From AP-15 sp963716115 (GTDB lineage Bacteria; Pseudomonadota; Alphaproteobacteria; ATCC43930; CGMCC-115725): 64,000 nt of DNA. The translations under genes were made by a program, and so were the position numbers. The notes under the pieces were generated by a model. The model was not told where the DNA came from, did not search any database, and was given only the letters and a program-made list of their open reading frames with translations. The DNA lies in assembly GCA_963716115.1 (NCBI GenBank), contig CAVQSZ010000027.1, positions 62,001-126,000 of the forward strand, given 5' to 3'. Below, in pieces: positions 28,773 through 38,076 of this stretch (position 1 is its first letter; each line of letters begins with the position of its first letter).

Positions 28773-30545
28773 ATGTCCGATGATCGGAGAGGACGGGCGC
28801 GCCGCCGGCTGGCGGCGATCCTGGTGGCCGGCTACAATCGGCTGCTGCCGGGCGACGAGGCCGACAGCTTTGCCGGGTTGCGGGCCGTCTCGACCGAAAT
28901 CATCGAGCCGCTGGTCCCCGGGTTCGGCGGCAAAATCTTCAAGCAGACGGGCGATCTGGCGCTGATCGAGTTCGACAGCGTGGTCGAGGCGATGCGCTGC
29001 GCCGCCGCGCTGCGCGAGGCGGTGGCCCGGAAGAACGCGGAGCTGGCGAGCGAGCGGCGCATCGCGATGCGCATCGGGGTCAACCTCGGCGACATCATCG
29101 CCGAGGAGGGCGACATCTTCGGCGACGGCGTCAACATCGCCGCCCGGCTCGAGGCGCTCGCCGAGCCCGGCAGCATCTACCTGTCGGAAATGGCGCACAA
29201 TCATGTCGCCGATAAGCTCGCATTCGATTTTATCGACCTCGGTCTCAAGGATCTGAAGAACATCAGCCGACCGATCCGGGTCTACCGGATGGGCGGCGCC
29301 GCCGCCGATCGCCTGGAGCGCGACGCCGTGGCGGCGAGCCTGCCCGGCTTCGACGCCCGCCGCGCCATTGCGGTGCTGCCGTTCGCCAATTTCAGCGGCG
29401 ACCCGGAGCAGGAGTATTTCGCCGACGGCATCACCGAGGACATCATCACGATGCTCGCCGGCTGGCGCGCCTTTCCGGTGATCGCCCGCAACTCGACCTT
29501 CACCTACAAGGGCAAGCCGGTCGACATCAAGAAGGTCGGGCAGGAGCTTGGCGCGCGCTATGTGGTCGAGGGCAGCGTGCGCAAATCGGGCCGCCGGGTG
29601 CGGGTCACGGCGCAGCTGATCCAGACCGACACCGGCCATCACATCATGGCCGAGCGCTACGACCGCGACCTCATCGACCTCTTTGAGCTCCAGGACGAAA
29701 TCACCGGCGCGATCGCCGGCGCCATCGAGCCGGAGCTGTTGAAATTCGAGCGCGACCGGATCGCCGACCGGCCGCAGCACAACGAGGACGCCTACGAGCT
29801 TTACCAGCGCGGCATGTGGCGCCATTACCGGCAGAGCCGGGACGACAATCTCGAGGCGCAGGCTTTTTTTCGGCGCGCGCTGACGATCGACCCGCAATAT
29901 CCGCAGGCCTGCGCAGGTCTCTCGATCGCGCTGTCCAGCGCGGCGATGCACGGGTGGATCGACAATGCCGACGCCCGTTTCGAGGACGCTTGCAATCTCG
30001 CGCAACAGGCCCTTACCCTCGATTCGCGCTATCCCAATGCGCACTTTGCTCTTGGTCTGGCGTGCATGTGGACGCGCCGTTCCGAGCGCGGCGATCGCGG
30101 CGTTCGAGGAGGCGATCAAGTTGAACCCGAGCTTTGCCGCCGCCCACGTCGCTGCTCGGACAGATGTACCTCTACGCCGGTCGGCCGGAACAGGCGATCG
30201 AGCAGGCTGAAAAGGGCATCCGCCTTAGCCCGAGCGATCCGCGGCTGTTCATCTGGCTTCCGGCGCTGGCCGGCGCGCATTACCAGATGCGGCATTATGC
30301 TGAGGCCGTCGAGAGCCGGGCGGCGGTCGTGGGCGCTCAACCGGAACTGGCCGCACGGGCTGCGCTATGTCGTCGCCGGGCTTGCCCAGCTTGGGCGAAT
30401 CGAGGAGGCGCAGGCAGCGCTTGCCGAGCTCAAGCTGCTGGACCCGAACCTGGCCTTTGTCGAAGGCGACCTGCAGCGGCTGTACAACGATCGAGCGGCG
30501 GTCGATCATATCCTCGACGGTCTGCGCAAGGCCGGCTTTGCCTGA
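28773..30545 (+). CDS. Cyclase B: cyclase-like domain lacking a metal Asp + TolB-N-like + TPRs
   Basis: The domain order matches cyclase A. In the N-terminal domain the motif that should read ADVxGYSRLM is RLAAILVAGYNRLLPG. Three residues including the first metal Asp are missing with no frameshift. The other residues are present: Lys57 and Asp61 in KIFKQTGDLALIEF, Asp114 in GDIFGDG, and Asn121 and Arg125 in VNIAARLE. The TolB-N-like part is AVLPFANFSGDPEQEYFADG. The TPR region wanders between frames at about 30097, 30152 and 30314. Three +1 shifts restore the original frame, so the stop at 30545 is real. Alone it should be inactive, but it could complement cyclase A. Confidence 0.82.
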   Translation: MSDDRRGRARRRLAAILVAGYNRLLPGDEADSFAGLRAVSTEIIEPLVPGFGGKIFKQTGDLALIEFDSVVEAMRCAAALREAVARKNAELASERRIAMRIGVNLGDIIAEEGDIFGDGVNIAARLEALAEPGSIYLSEMAHNHVADKLAFDFIDLGLKDLKNISRPIRVYRMGGAAADRLERDAVAASLPGFDARRAIAVLPFANFSGDPEQEYFADGITEDIITMLAGWRAFPVIARNSTFTYKGKPVDIKKVGQELGARYVVEGSVRKSGRRVRVTAQLIQTDTGHHIMAERYDRDLIDLFELQDEITGAIAGAIEPELLKFERDRIADRPQHNEDAYELYQRGMWRHYRQSRDDNLEAQAFFRRALTIDPQYPQACAGLSIALSSAAMHGWIDNADARFEDACNLAQQALTLDSRYPNAHFALGLACMWTRRSERGDRGVRGGDQVEPELCRRPRRCSDRCTSTPVGRNRRSSRLKRASALARAIRGCSSGFRRWPARITRCGIMLRPSRAGRRSWALNRNWPHGLRYVVAGLAQLGRIEEAQAALAELKLLDPNLAFVEGDLQRLYNDRAAVDHILDGLRKAGFA

Positions 30546-30790
30546 GGACCCGGCGGCGCCGCGCCGGCAGGCGGCGCGCGGTTCAGGCAAAGTTTGCGGA
30601 CCGCTCCCGTTTGTTTAAAATAATTCGATCGCTTATTCCCGGACTTATACAGCCTGATGCAAGTATCGAAAATTCAGCCTCGAATTTCCGAGCTGGGGAT
30701 AAAGTTGTTGCAATTGAACGCGGAAGCCGCTACTCGTCCGGGAGCAGGGAGTGTCGTTGGCTCGCCAACCGCGGGCGACAGGAGACGCCG

Positions 30791-31801
30791 ATGCGCGAAC
30801 CGGTAGGATATTCAGTCATTGGACGCGCCGCCGCCGCGGTTGCGGCGCTGTGGTTTTGCGGCGCCGGAGCGGCGTGGGCGGGCGGGGCCGGCGAGTCGGT
30901 CGGGCCTCTCCAGAAGGTATTGGACAATACCTGCACAATGGTAGGCATATTGAGCTGCCCGCAATTGCCGACGACCAACCAGCTGATTGTCGAGATCGCC
31001 GCGCTGACCGGCGCGACTCCGAGCGAGGTGCGGGCCGACGCGCTGCCCGGGACCCGGCCGATCAACCCTCTGGGGGCGGTCGACGGGGGCACCCGGGGCG
31101 GCGTCGTCCAGCCGCTCGCCTTTATCAGCGCGGCGAACAAGCTGACGCCGCCGATCCCGACGCAACCCAACAACCCGGCGGCGAACTCCTTTATCTCGGC
31201 GAGCTTGTCCGGGGGGACGATGAACTTCAGCTTCGACTACCTGCCGCGGACGAACCCGGTGTTCGCCGCGGGCCAGGATGTCGGCGACATCGCCTTGCCG
31301 TTCGAGGTCGCCGACGCCCATGGCAAGCCCGTGCGCGACGTTTCGGGGGTGCTCCAGATCCGGGGAACCGGCGGGACCGCGGTGACGACCAGCGTCGTCG
31401 GCGACTTCCTGGGGTCGACCCGGGACTTTTCGCTCGCCGATCTCGGGATGACCTTTTCGCTTGAGGTGAGCAGCGCCAAGGGCGCGGTCTTCGACGTGGG
31501 CGCGCCGCTGCTGATTGATGCGAACCTCGCGCCCGGCTATGATTTCAGCGCCCCCGGGTTCGAGCTCGCGCCGGGCCTGTTCGAGGGGATCGATCCGGTC
31601 GCGACCTTTCTGACCGCGAATTTCGTCAACAACGCCAATGATCCGCGCGCCGTCAACGCGGATCTGGCGGCGGGCGGCAACAGCGATACCGTGCTGTCGT
31701 CGCCGGGGCTGCCGGAACCGTCGAGCCTGGCGCTGCTCGCAAGCGGTTTTGCCTGGCTTGGGCTGGCCTCCCTGCGGCGGCGGCGGCGCGCCCGCGCCTA
31801 G
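30791..31801 (+). CDS. Exported PEP-CTERM protein of unknown function
   Basis: The 336-residue protein has an N-terminal signal peptide (AAAAVAALWFCGAGAAWA, cleavage near residue 31) and a clear PEP-CTERM sorting tail: GLPEPSSLALLASGFAWLGL and then an arginine-rich end. Exosortase systems recognise such tails, remove them at the inner membrane and release the protein toward the surface or extracellular polysaccharide. The mature part has a low-cysteine, beta-rich look (FSFDYLPRTNPVF, GVLQIRGTGGTAVTTSVVGD) without a named domain. The start follows AGGAGAC. No exosortase gene is in this window. The 245 bases upstream (30546-30790) are non-coding. Confidence 0.85.
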   Translation: MREPVGYSVIGRAAAAVAALWFCGAGAAWAGGAGESVGPLQKVLDNTCTMVGILSCPQLPTTNQLIVEIAALTGATPSEVRADALPGTRPINPLGAVDGGTRGGVVQPLAFISAANKLTPPIPTQPNNPAANSFISASLSGGTMNFSFDYLPRTNPVFAAGQDVGDIALPFEVADAHGKPVRDVSGVLQIRGTGGTAVTTSVVGDFLGSTRDFSLADLGMTFSLEVSSAKGAVFDVGAPLLIDANLAPGYDFSAPGFELAPGLFEGIDPVATFLTANFVNNANDPRAVNADLAAGGNSDTVLSSPGLPEPSSLALLASGFAWLGLASLRRRRRARA

Positions 31802-31831
31802 ACGCAGGCCCCCGCGCGTCGGCGCGCCAGC

Positions 31832-32617
31832 GTGATCCTGGTCGCGATTTTCGGCAGCCTTCTCGTCGTCGGGCTGTGCGAGTTCTGCCGGCCGCGGCGG
31901 CGGCGCGAGTTCCCCGCCACCCGGCGAAGGCTGGCAAATATCGGCTTTTGGATCGTCAACCTGCTGATCGGCGCCTTTTTCGTGGCCCCGGCGGCGGCCG
32001 ACCGGGCAAGGCTCGGGGCGCTGCTGGGCGTCGGCCTTCCCGGCTGGCCGATCGCCGACACCGGGTTGTCCCTGCTGGCCGGCTTTCTGCTGCTCGATCT
32101 GCTGCGCTACGCGGTCCATCGATGCGAGCACGCGGTCCCCCTGCTGTGGCGGTTTCACGCGCTGCACCATTCGGACCCCGACGTCGATGTGACGACCGCG
32201 GTGCGCCACCATCCGATCGAGTATCTTCTGGCCTCGGCCTTCTACTGGGCAGTTATCGCCGCGCTCGGCATCCCGGCCCTCGTCGCGCTGACCCACGGGT
32301 TGGCGGTCTTCGCCGCGGCCGCGGTCCAGCACGGCAACATCCGCCTGCCGCAAGCGGTGGAGCGCTGGCTCCAGCCGGTGCTGATGACGACCGACCTGCA
32401 CCGCGTCCACCATTCGATCTCGCCGGCCGAGGCGAACGCGAATTATGGCGCGGTGCTGTCGGTTTGGGACCGGCTGTTCGGCACCTGCGTGCGGATCACG
32501 ACCAGCCGGCACGCCGAGCTCGTTTTTGGCGTTCGCGAGCTGCCGCGGCGCGATTGCCTCAGGCCGTCGGCAATGATGCTGACGCCGTGGCGGCTGGCGC
32601 GGCCGACCGGCGGCTGA
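31832..32617 (+). CDS. Sterol desaturase / fatty-acid hydroxylase superfamily membrane protein
   Basis: The 261-residue integral membrane protein carries the di-iron histidine clusters of the fatty-acid hydroxylase superfamily: HRCEH, FHALHHSDPDVDVTTAVRHH and LHRVHHS. Hydrophobic segments appear at the N-terminus (VAIFGSLLVVGLCE), near residue 40 and near residue 80 (LSLLAGFLLLDLLRYAV), and in the middle (WAVIAALGIPALVAL). Such enzymes hydroxylate or desaturate lipids or sterols. The substrate is unknown. The start is GTG 31832. It follows the PEP-CTERM gene after 30 bases and may be co-transcribed. Confidence 0.84.
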   Translation: MILVAIFGSLLVVGLCEFCRPRRRREFPATRRRLANIGFWIVNLLIGAFFVAPAAADRARLGALLGVGLPGWPIADTGLSLLAGFLLLDLLRYAVHRCEHAVPLLWRFHALHHSDPDVDVTTAVRHHPIEYLLASAFYWAVIAALGIPALVALTHGLAVFAAAAVQHGNIRLPQAVERWLQPVLMTTDLHRVHHSISPAEANANYGAVLSVWDRLFGTCVRITTSRHAELVFGVRELPRRDCLRPSAMMLTPWRLARPTGG

Positions 32618-32629
32618 GCGGCTGGAGAG

Positions 32630-32872
32630 AGCGTGATCCCGTGAGGCTGAACCGGATGGCTCCCGCTGTCCCGTGGGCCTTCAGCCCACGGACTTGATCT
32701 GTGGGGAAAGCCGGGACCCAGGCCGACCGCAGGCGCGCTCGCTTCTCCTGTTCGTTCGTCGACCGATCAAAGTAAACCCAAGCAGGCGGCCGAGTGGTGG
32801 AAAGGTGGGTCCCGGCATTCGCCGGGACAGGGGAAAGAGGCAACGGCCGCTCGATCTGATCGGATCGTGCTT
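32630..32872. repeat. Long interspersed repeat, copy 1 (direct orientation)
   Basis: About 240 bases here match, in reverse, positions 39932-40200. Shared landmarks are GAGCGTGAT...GAGGCTGAACC, the hairpin GTGGGCCTTCAGCCCACGG, the GTCGACCGATCA stretch, AGCAGGCGGCCGAGTGGTGG, CGGCATTCGCCGGGACAG and CGCTCGATCTGATCGGA. The whole 32618-33007 gap is non-coding. The next 130 bases hold a GGCGGGAGCGG/CCGCTCCCGCC-like GC-rich hairpin. Confidence 0.8.
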
Positions 32873-33007
32873 TAGAGCGGTTTTCGACCGAGGCGACGCA
32901 CCCGGCACGCGTCACCCCCATCCCGACCCGCCCCCATCGAGGGGGCGGGAGCGGATAGTGAGGCCCTCCCCTTGATGGGAGCGGGTTTGGGAGGGGTGGG
33001 AGCCGTT

Positions 33008-33655
33008 CTAAAAGGCGCGCGCGGTGGTGCCGGTCAGCATGTCGGCCTTGCGGTTGAGCGCGGCGATCAGGCCGTCGACGCCCTGGCTCCTCAGGATCGC
33101 CGCGAACTCGGAGCGGCGGGTCGCCAGCTCGCTGATCGCGCCGTCGAGGTAGATGTCGGAGATCAGCCAGGTGTCGCCGCTGCGGCGCATCAGGTAGTCG
33201 ACCTTGACCGGCTCGCCATTGGCCTTGACGATCTGGCTGCGGACCATCAGCCCGGCGGCGGCCGGCTGCTCGCCGGTCACTTCGAGCTTCTGCCCGGCAT
33301 AGGCGTCGAAGCGGTCGGCGTAGATCGCCGAGATATAGCGGCCGAAGCTCTCGGTCACCTGCTGCCGCTGCGCCTCGGTCAGGCCGGCCCAGGTCGGGCC
33401 GACCGACAGCCTGGCCATCGACGGGATGTCGAAGCTGCGGCGAACCACCGGCTCGATCTGGGCGAAGCGGCCGCTTTGCCCGAGGACGCGGCCGTTCTTC
33501 ATCGCGCCGAGCAGCGTGTCGTAGAGGTTCTGGACCACCTGGCCGCCGCCCGCCGGCGCGGCGGCGGTCTGCTGCGGCAGGGCGGCGAGCGCGAGGATCG
33601 CGGCGAAGCCCGCAGCCCTGCACGCCCGGCTGTGCGATATCAATGACTTGATCAT
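33008..33655 (-). CDS. MlaC/HpnM-family periplasmic phospholipid-binding protein
   Basis: The 215-residue product has a signal peptide (residues 1-33, CRAAGFAAILALAALPQQ) and the MlaC fold: NLYDTLLGAMKNGRVLGQSG, PVVRRSFDIPSMARLSVGPT, YISAIYADRFDAYAGQKLEV and DYLMRRSGDTWLISDIYLDG. MlaC shuttles phospholipid between outer- and inner-membrane Mla complexes. HpnM is a close relative linked with hopanoid handling, and sequence alone does not choose between them. Here the gene stands alone, without mlaD/E/F or hpn neighbours. ATG 33655 gives the family-like start. Confidence 0.8.
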   Translation of the reverse strand: MIKSLISHSRACRAAGFAAILALAALPQQTAAAPAGGGQVVQNLYDTLLGAMKNGRVLGQSGRFAQIEPVVRRSFDIPSMARLSVGPTWAGLTEAQRQQVTESFGRYISAIYADRFDAYAGQKLEVTGEQPAAAGLMVRSQIVKANGEPVKVDYLMRRSGDTWLISDIYLDGAISELATRRSEFAAILRSQGVDGLIAALNRKADMLTGTTARAF

Positions 33656-33895
33656 GGCTCGGATCTCAACAGAAGTCTCCCGCGTAGGTAAGTGCGCGCA
33701 GCTTTGCAGCATTCAAGCGCATAGCTGCGCTGCACGGATTTCATTCGAATGCCACGGCCGTGGCCTTGCGCCTTGGCCGGGGCGCGCCCACGCGGGCCGC
33801 TGCAGGCTGGCGCCGTCGGCTTAAGAAAGCATTGACGCGGCGCGGAACGGGCGTTGCTTTATCGCGGCGTCGCCCGATTTCTCGATAACGCCCGT

Positions 33896-33934
33896 TTTCC
33901 GGGCCCCGATTTCCGGGCCCCGGTTTCCGGGCGA
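33896..33934. repeat. Short tandem repeat before ftsH
   Basis: The unit TTTCCGGGCCCCG occurs twice with one further partial copy, each unit containing the GGGCCC palindrome, ending 29 bases before the ftsH start. It lies in the 307-base gap 33656-33962, which otherwise shows no gene. Stacked palindromes just upstream of the start could influence translation or transcription, but this is only positional inference. Confidence 0.5.
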
Positions 33935-33962
33935 CGATCGGGTGCGCGAGGGAGAGCCGGCC

Positions 33963-35867
33963 ATGGACAGCGCGGACAAGAAAGTTCACATCCATTTCTG
34001 GTACGTGATCGCGGCCGTGCTCGGCATGCTGCTGATACAGAGCCTTTATCTGGACAGCACCCGGAACACGCCGATCCCGTACAGCCAGTTCCAGACCCTG
34101 CTCAATGCGGGCAAGGTCGCCGAGATCGCGATCGCGCAGAACTACATCACCGGCTCGCTCAAGGAGGCCCAGCCGGACGGGATGAAGAACTTCGTCACCA
34201 CCCGGGTCGACCCCGATCTCGCGCAAAGCCTCGACAAGCACGGCGTCGTCTACAGCGGCGTCGTCGAGAACCATATCATCCGCGACCTGTTGTCCTGGAT
34301 CCTGCCGGCGATCTTCTTTGTCGGCATCTGGATGTTCGCGATCCGGCGGCTGGGGCAGGGCGGCGGCGGGCTCGGCGGGCTGATGCAGATCGGCAAGAGC
34401 CGGGCCAAGATCTATGTCGAAAAGGAAACCAAGGTCACCTTCGCCGATGTCGCCGGGGTCGAGGAGGCCAAGGACGAGCTGGTCGAGATCGTCAATTTCC
34501 TGAAGGACCCGGCGACCTACGGCCGGCTCGGCGGGCGCCCGCCAAAGGGCGTGCTGCTGGTCGGCCCGCCGGGGACCGGCAAGACCTTGCTCGCCCGCGC
34601 CGTCGCCGGCGAGGCCGGGGTGCCGTTCTTCTCGATCTCGGGCTCGGAATTCGTCGAGATGTTCGTCGGTGTCGGCGCGGCGCGGGTGCGCGACCTGTTC
34701 GAGCAGGCGCGCCAGCACGCGCCGGCGATCATCTTCATCGACGAGCTCGACGCGCTCGGCCGCGCCCGCGGCGCCTTTGGCGGCGGCGGCCACGACGAGA
34801 AGGACCAGACCCTGAACCAGCTCCTGGCCGAGCTCGACGGCTTCGACCCGTCGAGCGGGCTTGTGCTGCTGGCGGCGACCAACCGGCCCGAGATCCTCGA
34901 CCCGGCGTTGCTGCGCGCCGGCCGCTTCGACCGCCAGGTGCTGGTCGACCGGCCGGACAAGCGGGGCCGCGAGCAGATCCTGGCGGTGCATCTGAAAAAA
35001 TCGAAGCTCGGGGCCGATGTGAACGCGGAGCAGATCGCGGCGCTGACGCCGGGGTTTACCGGCGCCGATCTGGCGAACCTGGTCAACGAGGCGACCTTGC
35101 TCGCCACCCGGCGGGGCGCCGCCGGCGTCGTCATGGACGATTTCAACAACGCGATCGAGCGCATCGTCGCCGGCTTGGAAAAGCGCAACCGGTTGCTCAA
35201 CCCGATGGAGCGGCGCGTCGTCGCCTATCACGAGCTCGGCCACGCCATCGTCGGGCTGGCCCTGCCCGGCATGGACACGGTGCACAAGGTGTCGATCATC
35301 CCGCGCGGGGTCGGCGCCCTCGGCTACACGATCCAGCGGCCGACCGAGGACCGCTACCTGATGACCCGCGCCGAGCTCGGGTACAAGATGGCGGCGCTCT
35401 TGGGCGGCCGCGCGGCCGAGCGGCTGGTCTTCGCCGAGATCTCGACCGGGGCCGCCGACGACCTCGCCCGCGTCACCGACATCGCCCGCGCCATGGTCTT
35501 GCGCTACGGCATGAGCGAGGCGCTCGGCAACGTCACCTACGACCGCGAGCGCTCGCCGTTCCTGCAAGGGAATTTCCCGATGCCGCAGGAGCGCGCCTAC
35601 AGCGAAGGGACGGCCGAGGCCGTCGACGGCGCGGTGCGCGAGCTGGTCGACGGCGCCTTCGCGCAGGCCTACGCCATCCTGCAGCAGAACCGCGCGCTGC
35701 TCGACCGCACCGCGGCGGCGTTGCTCGAAACCGAGACCCTGAACGAGCCCGAGATCGAGCGGCTGAAGCGCGAGATCGCGGCGGTCCCGGCGCTGCCGCC
35801 GCCAGCGGGCGAGGCCGGCGCCCCCGCCCCCGAGCGCGCGCCGGAGCCGGCGCCGAGCCCGGCCTGA
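33963..35867 (+). CDS. ftsH: FtsH-type ATP-dependent zinc metalloprotease
   Basis: The 634-residue membrane protease begins with a transmembrane segment (WYVIAAVLGMLLIQSLYL) and has a second near residue 115 (LSWILPAIFFVGIWMFAI). The AAA module has Walker A GPPGTGKTLLARAVA, Walker B IIFIDELDALGRARG and the second region NRPEILDPALLRAGRFDR. The zinc protease motif is YHELGHAIVG. It degrades membrane and short-lived cytoplasmic proteins. ATG 33963 follows GGAGAG. The Pro/Ala-rich tail (PAPERAPEPAPSPA) is not conserved in the family and is probably a flexible end. Confidence 0.93.
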   Translation: MDSADKKVHIHFWYVIAAVLGMLLIQSLYLDSTRNTPIPYSQFQTLLNAGKVAEIAIAQNYITGSLKEAQPDGMKNFVTTRVDPDLAQSLDKHGVVYSGVVENHIIRDLLSWILPAIFFVGIWMFAIRRLGQGGGGLGGLMQIGKSRAKIYVEKETKVTFADVAGVEEAKDELVEIVNFLKDPATYGRLGGRPPKGVLLVGPPGTGKTLLARAVAGEAGVPFFSISGSEFVEMFVGVGAARVRDLFEQARQHAPAIIFIDELDALGRARGAFGGGGHDEKDQTLNQLLAELDGFDPSSGLVLLAATNRPEILDPALLRAGRFDRQVLVDRPDKRGREQILAVHLKKSKLGADVNAEQIAALTPGFTGADLANLVNEATLLATRRGAAGVVMDDFNNAIERIVAGLEKRNRLLNPMERRVVAYHELGHAIVGLALPGMDTVHKVSIIPRGVGALGYTIQRPTEDRYLMTRAELGYKMAALLGGRAAERLVFAEISTGAADDLARVTDIARAMVLRYGMSEALGNVTYDRERSPFLQGNFPMPQERAYSEGTAEAVDGAVRELVDGAFAQAYAILQQNRALLDRTAAALLETETLNEPEIERLKREIAAVPALPPPAGEAGAPAPERAPEPAPSPA

Positions 35868-35915
35868 CGCCGGCGGCTCAACGAAGGGCGGGCCCCGGCG
35901 CGCCGGGTCGGGCGA

Positions 35916-37271
35916 TCACCGGCGGCCGTGGCGGCGCAGCAGCGCGGTCAGGTCATCGAGGCTGCGCCAGCGCTCGGCGTCGTCGACGGCGCGCTCGACC
36001 GCGACAGCCCCCTCCGGGGTCAGCGCGGCCTCGGCGAGCTCGCGAAACTTCGCGCGGATTTCCGAGTCGGCGAAGGGGTCCTGGAAATCGCCGCGATGGC
36101 TGTCGCAAGCCCGGGTTGCGCTGCGGCCGTCGGTCAGGCTCACGGTCACCCGCGCCGGCCGCAGCCGCGGCGCCAAGGCGCTCATCGCCGGGTCTTCGGC
36201 GATATGCACGCGGTGGCGCAGCGCCGCGATCGTGGGGTCCGCCAGAGCCGTGTCGTCGAGCGCGGCAAACCCGGCCCCGCCTCTGACCGCCATCGTCGCC
36301 GCGGCGTGCGGCAGCGAGTATTTGGACGCGAAATAATTGGGCGGGTCCGGGTTGCGCATGACCGAGGCGAAACGATAGGTCGAGACCTCGATGCGCTCGA
36401 TCTGGTCGGGCCGCGGGCGCAGCTCGGCCAGCGCCCCGGCGAGGCAGTCGAGCGCCGGGTGGATCGGGTTGCAGCAGGCGTAGAGGCGGAAGTAGTTGCG
36501 GGTGATCTCCCACCGCCGGCCGAGCTCGTCGAGCGCGGGCTCGGCGGTGAAGCCGCCGCCGACCAGCTGGCTCAGCGCCTCCTCGATCGCGTCCGGCTGC
36601 GCCTCGAACCCGGCCAGCGCCAGCTCGGGGGCCAGCGCCGCGGCGAAGCCGCTCATGCCGCCGGCGACGTTGAGCGCGGTGGCGCCCGCGACCGCGTTCG
36701 TATAGCTCGGCGTCAGCATCAGGGTCGCGGCGATGCGCATCGCGCGGCTGACCCCGGCCGCGTCGAGGCCGCGCAGGCGGGCGCCGGCCGCGGCGGCGGC
36801 CAGCAGCGGCACCTGGCCGTTCTGATGCGCCAACGGGCGCGGCGTGAACCCGGCCGAAATCCGGGCGGCGACATCGTAGCCGAGCACAAAGGCGGCCAGC
36901 GCCTCGGCGCCGGAGCTGCGGGCCTGCTCGCCGACCGCCAGCACGCCCGGCAGCACCTGCATCGCCGCCTGGCCCGAGACAAAGCGCAGCCCCTCGCACA
37001 GCTCGATCGAGCGCCCGGCGACGCCGTTTATGAGCGCCGCGGTGCGCGGGTCCTGCGCCGGCCAGCCGCGGGCGTAGACCGTGGCCCCAGTGCCGGCGCC
37101 GCCGGCCAGCCGCTCGCGCAATTGCCGCACCTCGGGCCGCTCCGAGCCCGCCAGGATCACCCCCAGCGTGTCGAGCAGCACCAGCTTTGCGTGCCGCTGC
37201 ACCGGCTCGGGAATGTCCTGCCACCGCGTCTCCGCGACAAACTGCGCCAAGCGTTCGATCTGTCGGCCCAT
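35916..37271 (-). CDS. MmgE/PrpD family protein
   Basis: The 451-residue protein matches the MmgE/PrpD family, whose best-known member is 2-methylcitrate dehydratase. Visible segments are AKLVLLDTLGVILAGSERPE, NGVAGRSIELCEGLRF, FVLGYDVAARISAGFTPRPL, an IAATLMLTPSYTNAV helix and CCNPIHPALDCLAGALAEL with a nearby KYSLPHAAATMAV. Because the neighbours are unrelated to the methylcitrate cycle, a specific dehydratase role is not established. The start at 37271 follows an in-frame upstream region that is part of a repeat, so the shorter version is preferred. Confidence 0.84.
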   Translation of the reverse strand: MGRQIERLAQFVAETRWQDIPEPVQRHAKLVLLDTLGVILAGSERPEVRQLRERLAGGAGTGATVYARGWPAQDPRTAALINGVAGRSIELCEGLRFVSGQAAMQVLPGVLAVGEQARSSGAEALAAFVLGYDVAARISAGFTPRPLAHQNGQVPLLAAAAAGARLRGLDAAGVSRAMRIAATLMLTPSYTNAVAGATALNVAGGMSGFAAALAPELALAGFEAQPDAIEEALSQLVGGGFTAEPALDELGRRWEITRNYFRLYACCNPIHPALDCLAGALAELRPRPDQIERIEVSTYRFASVMRNPDPPNYFASKYSLPHAAATMAVRGGAGFAALDDTALADPTIAALRHRVHIAEDPAMSALAPRLRPARVTVSLTDGRSATRACDSHRGDFQDPFADSEIRAKFRELAEAALTPEGAVAVERAVDDAERWRSLDDLTALLRRHGRR

Positions 37272-37289
37272 CGCGTTCCGATCCTTTCT

Positions 37290-37482
37290 GAGTGTCCGAC
37301 CTGAAATGGATATCGTCGCCCCGTGCGCCTTCAGCCCACGGGCTTGTCCCGTGGGGAAAGCGGGGGTCCAGGGCCTGCCCCTGGCATGAACAGGGGGAAC
37401 CGTTCGAGCCCTCGGAGCCCTGGGTTCCCGCTTTCGCGGGAACGACAAGTAAACTATCGACATGTAAAGTCGTACTCAAATC
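37290..37482. repeat. Interspersed repeat family 2, intact copy
   Basis: The 193-base sequence AGTGTCCGACCTGAAATGG...GTCGTACTCAAA, with the hairpin CAGCCCACGGGCTTGTCCCG and TTCCCGCTTTCGCGGGAAC, is repeated in reverse at 40203-40264 plus 40492-40658. This copy is uninterrupted and therefore shows the ancestral insertion site of the small element at 40265. It lies in the 805-base gap 37272-38076. The rest of that gap (37490-38076) is non-coding and AT-richer, with nothing further recognised. Confidence 0.8.
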
Positions 37483-38076
37483 TGGTGTCAAAATACCGCG
37501 CGGCTCAAGACGCGCGGCATCTCCCGCGGGCAGCCGGGACGAGCGGACGGCGCCGTAGCCGCCAGCGCCTGCTCCGCCTGTTTTATCCGGTCGAGATCAG
37601 GTGTCGCCGACCTCCGTCAGAGCAACCAGCGCCCGCTCGCCGACGCTGAATGACCGCCGGAATACAATGCGATTATGGCAATCGCATGATCACGAGCGCA
37701 GGAACGGGCCGCAAGGCGAGCGGGTCTTGCTCGGCCCGCGGTCGCGGGGCGCCAAGCGGCCACCTGTGGCTGACGATAACCTTAAACGAATTATTTTCAA
37801 GTATCTCGTTAAGCGCTTGGACATAAAAAAGCCCTGATGGGCCAACTTGACCGTTCGGCAATTTCGGAGCACGGTTGAGCGTCGACAGCCAGCTGCGTTT
37901 CCTGCAACCCTCTGGGGGGTAAGGATGCGTATACAGCTCTATATCCGACAAAAGTATCCTCGAATGCCGCGCATCGGGCTGCATTCGAGATCGGCCGCTT
38001 CGGCGGAATTACCAAACTGACTTTCAACAAATACTTATCCTTTGCTTTTGGCAAGGGAATGGGAGGAGACCGCGCC

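Noticed and set aside
30690..30712. Sigma-54-like GG...GC pair upstream of the PEP-CTERM gene
   Set aside because: The GG and GC are 13 bases apart rather than the required 12, and the TGGCAC part is absent.
33741..35567. 608-codon minus-strand frame opposite ftsH
   Set aside because: It mirrors ftsH codons, contains low-complexity Arg/Asp/Gly text and has no family features.
37601..37984. Small open frames in the gap before the sugar-dehydrogenase-like gene
   Set aside because: No ribosome site, no recognisable motif, and overlapping frames on both strands.
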